Shown here: piece by piece, positions 8,903 to 16,822 of the stretch
Numbering within the stretch: the first letter of the stretch is position 1
Layout: the number at the start of each line of letters is the position of its first letter
DNA from: Filimonas lacunae
GTDB taxonomy: Bacteria > Bacteroidota > Bacteroidia > Chitinophagales > Chitinophagaceae
Direction of reading: 5' to 3'
DNA: 64,000 bases
Assembly: GCF_002355595.1 (NCBI RefSeq)
Contig: NZ_AP017422.1
Span: 6,080,823-6,144,822 of the forward strand
Translations under genes and position numbers: made by a program
Notes under the pieces: generated by a model
What the model was told of the DNA's origin: nothing
Database searches by the model: none
The model's input: only the letters and a program-made list of their open reading frames with translations

Positions 8903-8938
8903 AACGGGAGATGTTGGTAGCATTTCCCGTTTCTTTTT
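8903..8938 (+). terminator. Plus-strand terminator-like hairpin upstream of susC (locus 1)
   Basis: AACGGGA (8903-8909) pairs with TCCCGTT (8925-8931), and the plus strand continues with TCTTTTTT. Read on the minus strand, in the direction of the flanking genes, no T-run follows. It therefore looks like the 3' end of an RNA transcribed opposite to susC. Confidence 0.5.
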
Positions 8939-9023
8939 TAAATATGGATTGTGTATTTACGGCGAGATATTCATAGCAATCGTTTTTGTTTATAGAATGA
9001 TCATATGGCGTGTTTGAAAAGCA

Positions 9024-10127
9024 TTATTGAATAACCACGATGTTTTTATTCTTATCTATTTTATAATGGAATGGATAAGACAGGCGCAAAATTTCCAGTG
9101 CTTCACTAATTGACTCGTGGTAAAACGAACCGGTAAAGTGTTTTTGCAGTAAGGCACTATCACTACACTCAAAGCTTACATTATACCAACGTTCCATATC
9201 CTTGGCTAACTCTTCAAAGCTTTTATTCCGGAATATCAGTTTATTTTTAATCCAGGCAGTTTCTGGTATGGTGCTATCAGATGGCGATACATTGCCGATT
9301 TTTGAAAAAGAGATCAACGGCTCTTCTGCATTACGGGTGGGCTTATGCGTGGTTTCTACAATAGCCTTATCACTCATATCAAACTTCTGTATCTCGCCAT
9401 TCATTACCGATATTTTCTCATTCGGTTTCAGCAGCATTCTATCGGATGGTCTGTTGTTAAACGACACTTCAATCAATCCATGAATTAACGACGCTTCTGT
9501 TCGTTTATCATCGGGGTAAGCGCGCACATTAAAGGCAGTACCCAACACCTTTATGTTTATTTCGTTAGCATGTATGATAAACGGATGTTCCGCATCTTTT
9601 GACACATCAAAAAACGCTTCTCCTATCAGCTTCACTTCACGCAGCTCCTGACCAAAAGAATCGCTGTAAGCCAGCTGACTTCCTCCGTTCAGCCATACCA
9701 CCGTACCATCAGGCAGCTGCACTTTAGAACGTGATCCATTTTTAGTAGAGATAATATTTTGCTTCGCCATTCCATGCGGGCGGGACAGCTTCCACATTAC
9801 AATACCTGCCGCTACTATGGTAGCCAAACAGGCAGCTGCTGCATAAGGCAACAAGATTTTCAATATACTTTTGCGGGCAACAGGCAATGCATCTACAGCG
9901 GCCCCAGCCGCTATTTTAGCTTGTAAAGCATTCCACCTATCCTGAACATACACCGGCGAAGCCGCTGCATTTTCCACAGGCTGGTTCCAGATAGCATCCG
10001 CTTTAGCCAAAGCGCGTCTTGCTGCTTCCTCCTCTTTCAGCAAAACATTCAGCTCTATCAACTCGGAAGGAGATAGTTCTGCGGATTTCTTTTTGGCAAT
10101 AAGATCGGATAACCTGTTTTGTGTCAT
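9024..10127 (-). CDS. FecR-family anti-sigma factor (locus 1)
   Basis: The start is taken at MTQNRLSDLIAKKK (10127), giving 367 aa; the longer in-frame start at 10178 adds an unlikely 17-residue tail. The N-terminal cytoplasmic part is helical and charged. One membrane segment follows (about residues 90-112, AAAACLATIVAAGIVMW). The periplasmic FecR domain has GSRSKVQLPDGTVVWLNGGS and VLGTAFNVRAYPDD, and a DUF4974-type C-terminal domain ends in KNIVVIQ. In this family the periplasmic part senses the STN domain of the cognate SusC and the N-terminal part holds the ECF sigma factor. It sits between the sigma gene and susC, as expected for such a trio. Confidence 0.93.
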   Translation of the reverse strand: MTQNRLSDLIAKKKSAELSPSELIELNVLLKEEEAARRALAKADAIWNQPVENAAASPVYVQDRWNALQAKIAAGAAVDALPVARKSILKILLPYAAAACLATIVAAGIVMWKLSRPHGMAKQNIISTKNGSRSKVQLPDGTVVWLNGGSQLAYSDSFGQELREVKLIGEAFFDVSKDAEHPFIIHANEINIKVLGTAFNVRAYPDDKRTEASLIHGLIEVSFNNRPSDRMLLKPNEKISVMNGEIQKFDMSDKAIVETTHKPTRNAEEPLISFSKIGNVSPSDSTIPETAWIKNKLIFRNKSFEELAKDMERWYNVSFECSDSALLQKHFTGSFYHESISEALEILRLSYPFHYKIDKNKNIVVIQ

Positions 10128-10215
10128 ACAATAACAACCTGCTACCGATAAGGCAGTTTTTCTGAAAAAATCCCCCAAACCATTTTCACATTTTTTTTAC
10201 AGAAAGGAAAAAATA

Positions 10216-10815
10216 TTATTGCGCCTGCCCCAGCGACAGTAGCTGGGAGGCCTGGGCAGTTAGCTTTTGTACCGCTATAGCCATTTGATTTTCAACAGTT
10301 TTGGCAGTAATGTTCAGTAGCTCCGCTACCTCTTTATAGCGTAAACCATCTTCTTTTACCAGGCGAAAAATAAGCCGGCACTTGGGTGGCAATGTATTGA
10401 TAATGCTTTCAATTTCCAGTAATGCCTGCTCCGATATCATCATATCTTCGGGCGTACGGCGAAAGTGCAGTTCCGCTGCATCCATTTCATCCAAACTAAA
10501 ACTGTGGTATTTGCGGCGTTGTTTTTCCAGGTAGTTAATGGCAGCATGCTTGGTGGCTACATACAAATAGTAGTTGAGGTTTTTAATAGCCGGTAACACT
10601 TTCCGGTTTTCCCATAACTTAATAAACACGTCTTCCACCACCTCCTCGGCAAACATTTTATTTTTCATATACGCTTGCGCAAACGACAGCAACCCCGGAA
10701 AGAAATGGGTAAACAATTCCTGAAACGCGCACTGGTCGTCGTTTTCAGCAACGTTAATGGTAGCTTTTATTAGTTTCTCATTTAGGACTTGCATTGGAGC
10801 AGATATGGCAATCAA
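10216..10815 (-). CDS. ECF RNA polymerase sigma factor, Bacteroidota FecI-like (locus 1)
   Basis: The 199-aa product has sigma region 2 (about 25-90, with MKNKMFAEEVVEDVFIKLWE) and region 4 (about 130-185, with LPPKCRLIFRLVKEDGLRYK and a helix-turn-helix around EVAELLNITAKTVENQ). There is no anti-sigma or extra domain. A Met at residue 8 (10794) is an equally possible start. It should direct transcription of the downstream susCD genes when FecR is released by transporter signalling. FecR starts about 90 bp downstream on the same strand. Confidence 0.93.
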   Translation of the reverse strand: MIAISAPMQVLNEKLIKATINVAENDDQCAFQELFTHFFPGLLSFAQAYMKNKMFAEEVVEDVFIKLWENRKVLPAIKNLNYYLYVATKHAAINYLEKQRRKYHSFSLDEMDAAELHFRRTPEDMMISEQALLEIESIINTLPPKCRLIFRLVKEDGLRYKEVAELLNITAKTVENQMAIAVQKLTAQASQLLSLGQAQ

Positions 10816-10950
10816 ACTTTATATAGCACTACCAAATTAGAAATATTTTTTAACTAACAAACATTTTTTTCTGCTAACAGGGGAACATATAGTCTTATTA
10901 TGGGACAGGAAAATATGGCTTACTACTATGAAAATGATATCTTTAGCTAC

Positions 10951-11655
10951 ATGAAAAATCGAATATCCTTTTGCTATATACTATTGGTTTCGTTGTTGTT
11001 TTCTATCACAAGTTACGCCCAGCAAACACCTGCTGTAACAACGCCTAAATTCCCGGGCGGGCCTATTGCCTGGATGAAATTTGTCAACAAGTTCCTTGAT
11101 AACGATACCACTGTACAAAATTTACCTCCCGGTACCTACCGGTCTACCTTTCGCTTTGACGTAGATGTTACAGGCAATATTTCTCACATTACTGAAGAAG
11201 GCAACCTGATGCAGCATAAAATCAGTCTCCTGTATATTATGCAAAAAAGCCCCTACTGGATTCCTGCGTACCAAAACGGCCGCGCTATTCCTTATCGCCA
11301 TGTCGCCACTATCAATTTTGAAATGTTTCCACCAGATGAAGACACTTTACCCGCTTCTTTCATTGGCGGCAAAGATGAATGGAAGAAATATCTCATGAAC
11401 GCTATTGCAAAGGCAACCATTACTTTTCCTAATGCCCCCGCAGCCACCTATAATATAACTACTCATTTTACTGTTGATTCAACAGGAAGAATCACAAATA
11501 TTCTATTGGATCGAAAATATGGTTACGGTATAGATGCCGCTATAATCAGGGTATTACAAGATAGCCCTCGTTGGAACCCAGGCACCTACAATTCTATCAA
11601 AGTAGCTACCAAACGGGAAGAATTTTTCTCATTTGAAGTCATGCAGCCACGGTAA
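10951..11655 (+). CDS. Secreted protein with two tandem TonB-C-terminal-like repeats
   Basis: The start is taken at MKNRISFCYILLVS (10951) because it opens a clear Sec signal peptide (cleavage after SYAQ); an upstream in-frame ATG at 10900 would bury it. The mature part is two copies of a domain of about 95 residues. Copy 1 runs from FPGGPIAWMKFVNKFL to SPYWIPAYQNG. Copy 2 runs from FIGGKDEWKKYLMNAI to SPRWNPGTYNS. The pattern (x-GG start, RFDVDVTGNI/HFTVDSTGRI strand pair, P-x-W-x-P-G end) is that of the TonB C-terminal domain found in many Bacteroidota energy transducers, but there is no membrane anchor or proline-rich spacer. It is diverged from its minus-strand neighbours. The function is unknown. 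Confidence 0.75.
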   Translation: MKNRISFCYILLVSLLFSITSYAQQTPAVTTPKFPGGPIAWMKFVNKFLDNDTTVQNLPPGTYRSTFRFDVDVTGNISHITEEGNLMQHKISLLYIMQKSPYWIPAYQNGRAIPYRHVATINFEMFPPDEDTLPASFIGGKDEWKKYLMNAIAKATITFPNAPAATYNITTHFTVDSTGRITNILLDRKYGYGIDAAIIRVLQDSPRWNPGTYNSIKVATKREEFFSFEVMQPR

Positions 11656-11671
11656 AAATTTATAAATACAA

Positions 11672-11693
11672 AAGCCTCCTGGAAAGGAGGCTT
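11672..11693 (-). terminator. Terminator hairpin between the convergent genes, serving the locus 2 operon
   Basis: Perfect 9-bp inverted repeat AAGCCTCCT (11672-11680) and AGGAGGCTT (11685-11693) with a GGAA loop. On the minus strand it is followed by TTGTATTTATAAATTTTT, so it mainly ends the GH35 operon. The plus-strand gene may use it too. Confidence 0.85.
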
Positions 11694-11728
11694 CTCATTC
11701 GCGCTATATTGCGATTGCTATACTGTAC

Positions 11729-13546
11729 CTATTTTAACTGGTCGAGGATAGGTTTCTCTAATCCTTCCAGCGAATTTTGTTCAGGTGTGATCATTTCAAA
11801 TATGACTACTTCATTGGCACCTTTCTTCAACCATTCTACCGGCAGGTACACTGTTTGCTGCGGGCCTTTATTCCAGTAGCGGCCCAGGTTGTGGCCGTTT
11901 ACCCATATACATCCTTTGCCCCAGTTACTAAGATTAAGATAAGTATCGCCGGTTTTCGTTAACGTAAAACTGCCTTTCTTCAGCACAGGTGCATTCTTAC
12001 CCGGTTTGTTGTTGTATACAATACCTTTTACGCTATTCATAGGCAAGGAATACATTTGCCAACCAGTTAACACTTTACCATTCAGTGTTACCTGTTGCGT
12101 AATGCCTTTAGTGTTTTGCAGCAGGTACTTGCCAAAGTTGATGCGGCCCAGGTTTTCAACCAGTATATCTATTACCTGCTCGCTGCTGCCGGCTTCAATA
12201 GCAAGGCTATCTGTATGGAGCATACGATCTACCACACCCTGTCTTTTGCCATTTACAAATACAATCCCGTAATCGCGCAGCTCTTTTATTTTCAGCACAC
12301 CAGCTTCGCCTTTGGGCAGGCGGGTGCGGTATAGTACATAACCATAATCCTGGTTCAGCTGCTCAAAGGTCAGAGGCTGCGCAGCGGTTACAGGTTTAGG
12401 TAGCACGGAAAAAACATCGGCCTGTTGCTGAAATTGTATGTTATGGATAGCTATAACAGGTTTGGCAACCGGCACCAGTGGAAGCACTGCCCCGGCAGGT
12501 AAATGTTTTTGTATCACCTGTCTGAACTGCATAAACTTATCGGTAGCATTACCTGCTTCATCCAGCGGCGCATCATAGTCGTAGCTGCTTACCTGCGGCT
12601 GAAAACCTGAGCTATCATAGTAGTTAGCACCATTCATAAAACCACGGGTGGTGCCACCATGAAACATGTACATGTTAATAGAAATACCTGCCGCCAGCAG
12701 TGTATCCAGTCTGCCGGTGTAATGCTCAGCCGGTACGGTATGATGCTTTTCGCCCCACCAGTCGAACCAGGCGGGATACCATTCTGCTACATAAAATGGA
12801 CCTTTACCATTGTGGTATTGTTTTACCATGGCCTGTATTTTAGCGGGATCATCTATACCATTTACAGCAGGCAGCAAGCCAGGTAAATATCCTTTGGCCA
12901 CATCCCTGGCAGGATCGCAGGTGTACAGGATACCATCAAAACCGGCCCGTATAAATAGCTGGCGGTTTTGCTCCAGGTAGTCTTTATCACTGGCATAGCT
13001 ACCATACTCATTCTCTACCTGCACCATGATAATATTACCGCCTTTATTTACCTGCAAGGGCGCCAGCTGCTTGCCTACCTGTCGAATATAATTTTCGTAT
13101 GCTTTAATATAACCTGCTTCACGACTGCGCACGACCAACCCTTTTTCTTTTTGCAGCCAGTAAGGATAACCACCAAACTCCCACTCAGCACATACATACG
13201 GACTCGGCCTTAGCACTATCCACAAACCTTCTTCGGCAGCAATTTTCACAAAGGCAGCAATATCATTATTACCTGCAAAATCGTAAGTGCCTTTTTGTGG
13301 TTCATGCACATTCCAGAACACGTATGTGCCTATGGTGTTGATGCCCATTGCTTTTGCCATTCGCATACGCTGCCGCCATGCCTCACGCGGCACACGCGGA
13401 TAATGTATTTCGGCAGAGATCATTTGAAAAGGCTTGCCATCGAGTAAAAACGCACTTTCGCCCAGTGCAAAGGTATGCAGGGGCTTTTGCGCCTGCACGC
13501 CTGCACACAACTGTACAGCCAGTAGTGCCGCTATCCATTTTTTCAT
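11729..13546 (-). CDS. Secreted glycoside hydrolase family 35 beta-galactosidase
   Basis: The 605-aa product has a signal peptide (cleavage near GVQAQ). The GH35 barrel begins with ISAEIHYPRVPREAW and INTIGTYVFWNVHEP. The acid/base Glu lies in VQVENEYGSY (about residue 177) and the nucleophile Glu in PFYVAEWYPAWFDWWG (about residue 254). C-terminal jelly-roll domains follow, including GCIWVNGHNLGRYWNKGPQQ. GH35 enzymes remove terminal beta-galactose, in the periplasm here. The gene starts 9 bp after the GH30 stop in the SusC-SusD-GH30-GH35 operon, so it probably finishes the degradation of galactose-rich oligosaccharides released by GH30. Confidence 0.94.
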   Translation of the reverse strand: MKKWIAALLAVQLCAGVQAQKPLHTFALGESAFLLDGKPFQMISAEIHYPRVPREAWRQRMRMAKAMGINTIGTYVFWNVHEPQKGTYDFAGNNDIAAFVKIAAEEGLWIVLRPSPYVCAEWEFGGYPYWLQKEKGLVVRSREAGYIKAYENYIRQVGKQLAPLQVNKGGNIIMVQVENEYGSYASDKDYLEQNRQLFIRAGFDGILYTCDPARDVAKGYLPGLLPAVNGIDDPAKIQAMVKQYHNGKGPFYVAEWYPAWFDWWGEKHHTVPAEHYTGRLDTLLAAGISINMYMFHGGTTRGFMNGANYYDSSGFQPQVSSYDYDAPLDEAGNATDKFMQFRQVIQKHLPAGAVLPLVPVAKPVIAIHNIQFQQQADVFSVLPKPVTAAQPLTFEQLNQDYGYVLYRTRLPKGEAGVLKIKELRDYGIVFVNGKRQGVVDRMLHTDSLAIEAGSSEQVIDILVENLGRINFGKYLLQNTKGITQQVTLNGKVLTGWQMYSLPMNSVKGIVYNNKPGKNAPVLKKGSFTLTKTGDTYLNLSNWGKGCIWVNGHNLGRYWNKGPQQTVYLPVEWLKKGANEVVIFEMITPEQNSLEGLEKPILDQLK

Positions 13547-13555
13547 GTGTTATTA

Positions 13556-15091
13556 TTATTTCTTATTGTAATGCACCACAACTGTTACAATGCTTTGCGC
13601 TGGTATAACAGTGTTGTTGATGGAGGAATAACTTTTTTGTAACCCGCCTGCATGGCTGGTGGTGTATACTATGGCCTGCGCCGTTGCATCATTCACACCT
13701 GCAACATCATTTACAAAATTCAGTAACTGCGATTGGCTTTCGGCGTTCACCACTACAAACACCAACTCACGGGCTACCCCATCCACAAAGCCGGAAACCC
13801 GTAATGTACCTGGGGCATCCACTGCTATCCGCTGCATGCCTGGCCTTACAAAGCGACTGTAGTTACCCAACGCCCACAGCATTTTGCTATCGCTATAATT
13901 ACCATCGGCTTTGTTTTTGTCTACATAGATCAATCCGTCTTTATAATTATACGCTGATATAGCCAGCCACCACTGCCAGGCAGCAGCGTTGGCATACACC
14001 AGATCGTTATGTACTACACCTGCCAGGTATAAAGCAGCCGTAATACCCGTATCTTTTTTACTGCCATTGATTTCACCGGCATTATCGCCCAGTATACAAT
14101 ATTCCGATTGCCAGAACTCCAGCCCCTTCACCCCTGCCACCTGGTTACCTATACGCTTGCGCATAGCAATAGCATCTGTTGCCGGCGAAGTAGTAAAATA
14201 ACTGTGTGCCGCAATAGTGTTGCTTACGGATGACAGGTTGCCGATATAACAACTTTCGCCGGGTTGAAAAAAGGCTTGTACCTGGTTGTCTTTTCCTGGC
14301 TTGTTCGATTGTGGCAGCAGATAGTTATACTGCCCTGCTTCGGTTACCAACAACTTAGTAGCAATGCGATTGCTTACAAAAGCCTGGTGCATGGCTTTTA
14401 CCACTCCATATATATCGTTATTGAAATAGGGGCATCCTTCCTGTCCGCCATCGCTCCAATCCCATTGCGGCTCATTTACAGGACTGAGATAGTTCAGGCG
14501 GATACCGGTTTGTTTTTTCACTTCCTGAATATCTTTTACCGCTTCCAATGCAAAGGCATTATACGCCGTGCTGTCCAGGTTGGTTTTACCACCTGTGGCA
14601 AAGGCTTTTCCATTGCGCGTAATGTGCACCGGCGGGCTATTGTAAAACCCAAGAAACTGTGTAACACCTCTGGCTTTAGCCGCCTGCATCCACCATAACT
14701 GGGCCTGCACTTCTTTACTCCCTTTTGCCCGGAAGCTGGCCGCCCTACGCCATTCGTCCCTGATGCCAGAGCTATCGCCCTGCTGCGTACTGCCGGCCCC
14801 CAGGTTTACACGCCATAAAGAAAGTCCTATTCCTTTAGGCGCGCCATTGGGCAAGGTATCCCTACTAAACAGCCAGTCGGCCACCTGGTTCTTTTTAGCA
14901 GCGGGCCAATTGCCTACAAACTGACCACACCAGGCATCGGAAGCCGCAAAGTTGCGCACCGTTTGGTAGGTGGTGCCTGCATTAAAATGTACGGTAACCG
15001 GCTGCTGTTGCTGGGCATAGCTTTGTACGGCATTACCCGTAAACACTGCCGCTATACCCAACCAGCCCATCTTTTTTTGCATATTGCTCAT
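13556..15091 (-). CDS. Secreted glycoside hydrolase family 30 (endo-beta-1,6-galactanase-like)
   Basis: The 511-aa product has a signal peptide (ends near SYAQQ); a Met at residue 4 (15082) is an alternative start. The barrel carries NFAASDAWCGQFVGNWP, GIGLSLWRVNLGAGS and LGFYNSPPVH, the acid/base Glu in LSPVNEPQWDW (about 206) and the nucleophile Glu in LEFWQSEYCIL (about 329). A beta-sandwich C-terminus follows. These are GH30 (clan A) features, and the NEPQ context matches the branch with beta-1,6-galactanases. Its position with GH35 supports a galactan substrate, for example side chains of arabinogalactan; this is inference. It lies 14 bp after susD in a tight operon. Confidence 0.82.
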   Translation of the reverse strand: MSNMQKKMGWLGIAAVFTGNAVQSYAQQQQPVTVHFNAGTTYQTVRNFAASDAWCGQFVGNWPAAKKNQVADWLFSRDTLPNGAPKGIGLSLWRVNLGAGSTQQGDSSGIRDEWRRAASFRAKGSKEVQAQLWWMQAAKARGVTQFLGFYNSPPVHITRNGKAFATGGKTNLDSTAYNAFALEAVKDIQEVKKQTGIRLNYLSPVNEPQWDWSDGGQEGCPYFNNDIYGVVKAMHQAFVSNRIATKLLVTEAGQYNYLLPQSNKPGKDNQVQAFFQPGESCYIGNLSSVSNTIAAHSYFTTSPATDAIAMRKRIGNQVAGVKGLEFWQSEYCILGDNAGEINGSKKDTGITAALYLAGVVHNDLVYANAAAWQWWLAISAYNYKDGLIYVDKNKADGNYSDSKMLWALGNYSRFVRPGMQRIAVDAPGTLRVSGFVDGVARELVFVVVNAESQSQLLNFVNDVAGVNDATAQAIVYTTSHAGGLQKSYSSINNTVIPAQSIVTVVVHYNKK

Positions 15092-15105
15092 ATCCTGTAT
15101 TGCTA

Positions 15106-16803
15106 TTAATATCCTGTACTCTGCAAGATCTTATTATTGGAAGCCTGTATTTCGGCACGCGGAATAGGCAACCAGTAATGCTTTGTTTCAAACTTACGGC
15201 CATCCAAAGCTGTTTTACGAGTGTAGGTATAAGTAGTACCGGTTTTAACAACCGTAATACCATACGCAGGTACATTCTCGGTGGTTTCGGCAATCTTCCA
15301 TCTTCTTACATCATAAAAGCGATGCTCTTCAAAAGCCAGTTCCACCCTACGCTCGTAACGAACAGCAGTACGCATGGCATCTTTACTTAAGCCTGCTTCC
15401 AACGCCGGCATATCTACCCCTGCACGGGTTCTTACCAGGTTTAATGCCGCACGTGCAGTAAGCGTTCCACCTGTTGGCACCACGTCTGCGCCAAATGCCT
15501 CATTCGCAGCTTCTGCATAATTTAGCAATATTTCGGCATAGCGGAAATAATACCAGGGTTGAAAACCGGCATTACCCCAGGGATTGACCAAAGGATAAGT
15601 TTCATTGGTAAACTTGCGCAGGTAATACCCTGTTTTAGAAGTATTCCAGTTATCTGAGCCTTCCTGACTGTCTTTACCACCTGGCGTAAATGTTTCTATA
15701 GTACTGCCGCGATAGCTGGCCCCGTTATACAGGATGGAGGCATAAAAACGTTTGTCACGACCTGTATACGGATTATTGATATCATAGCCCGAAGTGCCAT
15801 CTGTAATAGGCTTACCATTGCTCATTTCATAATCATCTACCAGGTTTTGTAAAGGCGTATTGCCGCCCCATCCACCATAACCGTTAGGACCATTGGCTAT
15901 TTCGAGGCAGGTGTGGTTGGCGTTTTTGGTATACAGGCGTGCAAAAATACTTTCCTTATTTTCGGCAGTAACATCTAAAAACAGGTTACTGTAACCGCCA
16001 CTATAAATGCTGTATTTGTTCAGTGCTATTACCGCTTGCGCTGCGTCAATAGCCGCCTGCCAGGTACCTACGTTATACAACGGACTAGCCGCATATAAAG
16101 CCAGCCTTGATTTTACAGCCAATGCAGCGCCCTTGGTAGCGCGACCGGTTTTCCAGCCATCATTGTTATCTACCGGCAAATACAACGCTGCAGAATCCAG
16201 CTGCTCCAACGCATAATCCATACTCTGCTGTAACGTGCTTTTGGCAAACAAAGCCGGATCTTGCAGATTATCGGTAAGATTATATACTTTATTACCCATC
16301 AGTATAACACCGCCATAGTTGCGAATGAGATCGTGATAGCGGAATGCACGAATAAACTGCAGCTCGCTACGCAAACGGCTTTTATGTGCATCGGACATCA
16401 CTACTTTATCCAGGTTATTTAAAGCATAATTACACTCGCGTATGCTACGATAGCTACGACTCCATATGGTGCCGGCAATACCCGTGTTTTCAGGAGCCAT
16501 TAAACCCCGTTGTATTAGCCAGGTATTATCATCATTGGTGTACATGCTTTCATCGGTAAGCGAACTCCACAAAGCATATTCAAAGCCCCTTCCGAAACCG
16601 GGGGCTGATCCGTCGCCTTCCTTGTTTTGCAGGGTCACCCCTAAATAACGGTTCAGCACAAAATCTTCAAACAGAGAGGAATCGCCCAGCAATACATCTT
16701 CCGATAACCGGTCGGTAGGTTTTATATCCAGAAAATTTTTCTTGCACGATACAGCGAATAAAACTCCTGTACAAAGCAGAATATTGAATATTTTATTTTT
16801 CAT
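15106..16803 (-). CDS. SusD/RagB-family outer-membrane nutrient-binding lipoprotein (locus 2)
   Basis: The 565-aa product has a lipoprotein signal (lipobox AVSC, Cys near residue 20) followed by KKNFLDIKPTDRLSED, the classic SusD start. SELQFIRAFRYHDLIRNYGG is the TPR signature, and YERRVELAFEEHRFYDVRRW is the conserved C-terminal signature. It ends with STGY, typical of the family. It is the surface lid and substrate-binding partner of the SusC encoded 19 bp upstream. The GH30 and GH35 genes directly downstream give the best hint at substrate. Confidence 0.95.
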   Translation of the reverse strand: MKNKIFNILLCTGVLFAVSCKKNFLDIKPTDRLSEDVLLGDSSLFEDFVLNRYLGVTLQNKEGDGSAPGFGRGFEYALWSSLTDESMYTNDDNTWLIQRGLMAPENTGIAGTIWSRSYRSIRECNYALNNLDKVVMSDAHKSRLRSELQFIRAFRYHDLIRNYGGVILMGNKVYNLTDNLQDPALFAKSTLQQSMDYALEQLDSAALYLPVDNNDGWKTGRATKGAALAVKSRLALYAASPLYNVGTWQAAIDAAQAVIALNKYSIYSGGYSNLFLDVTAENKESIFARLYTKNANHTCLEIANGPNGYGGWGGNTPLQNLVDDYEMSNGKPITDGTSGYDINNPYTGRDKRFYASILYNGASYRGSTIETFTPGGKDSQEGSDNWNTSKTGYYLRKFTNETYPLVNPWGNAGFQPWYYFRYAEILLNYAEAANEAFGADVVPTGGTLTARAALNLVRTRAGVDMPALEAGLSKDAMRTAVRYERRVELAFEEHRFYDVRRWKIAETTENVPAYGITVVKTGTTYTYTRKTALDGRKFETKHYWLPIPRAEIQASNNKILQSTGY

Positions 16804-16822
16804 ATGTTCTCACTTTTAAAAA

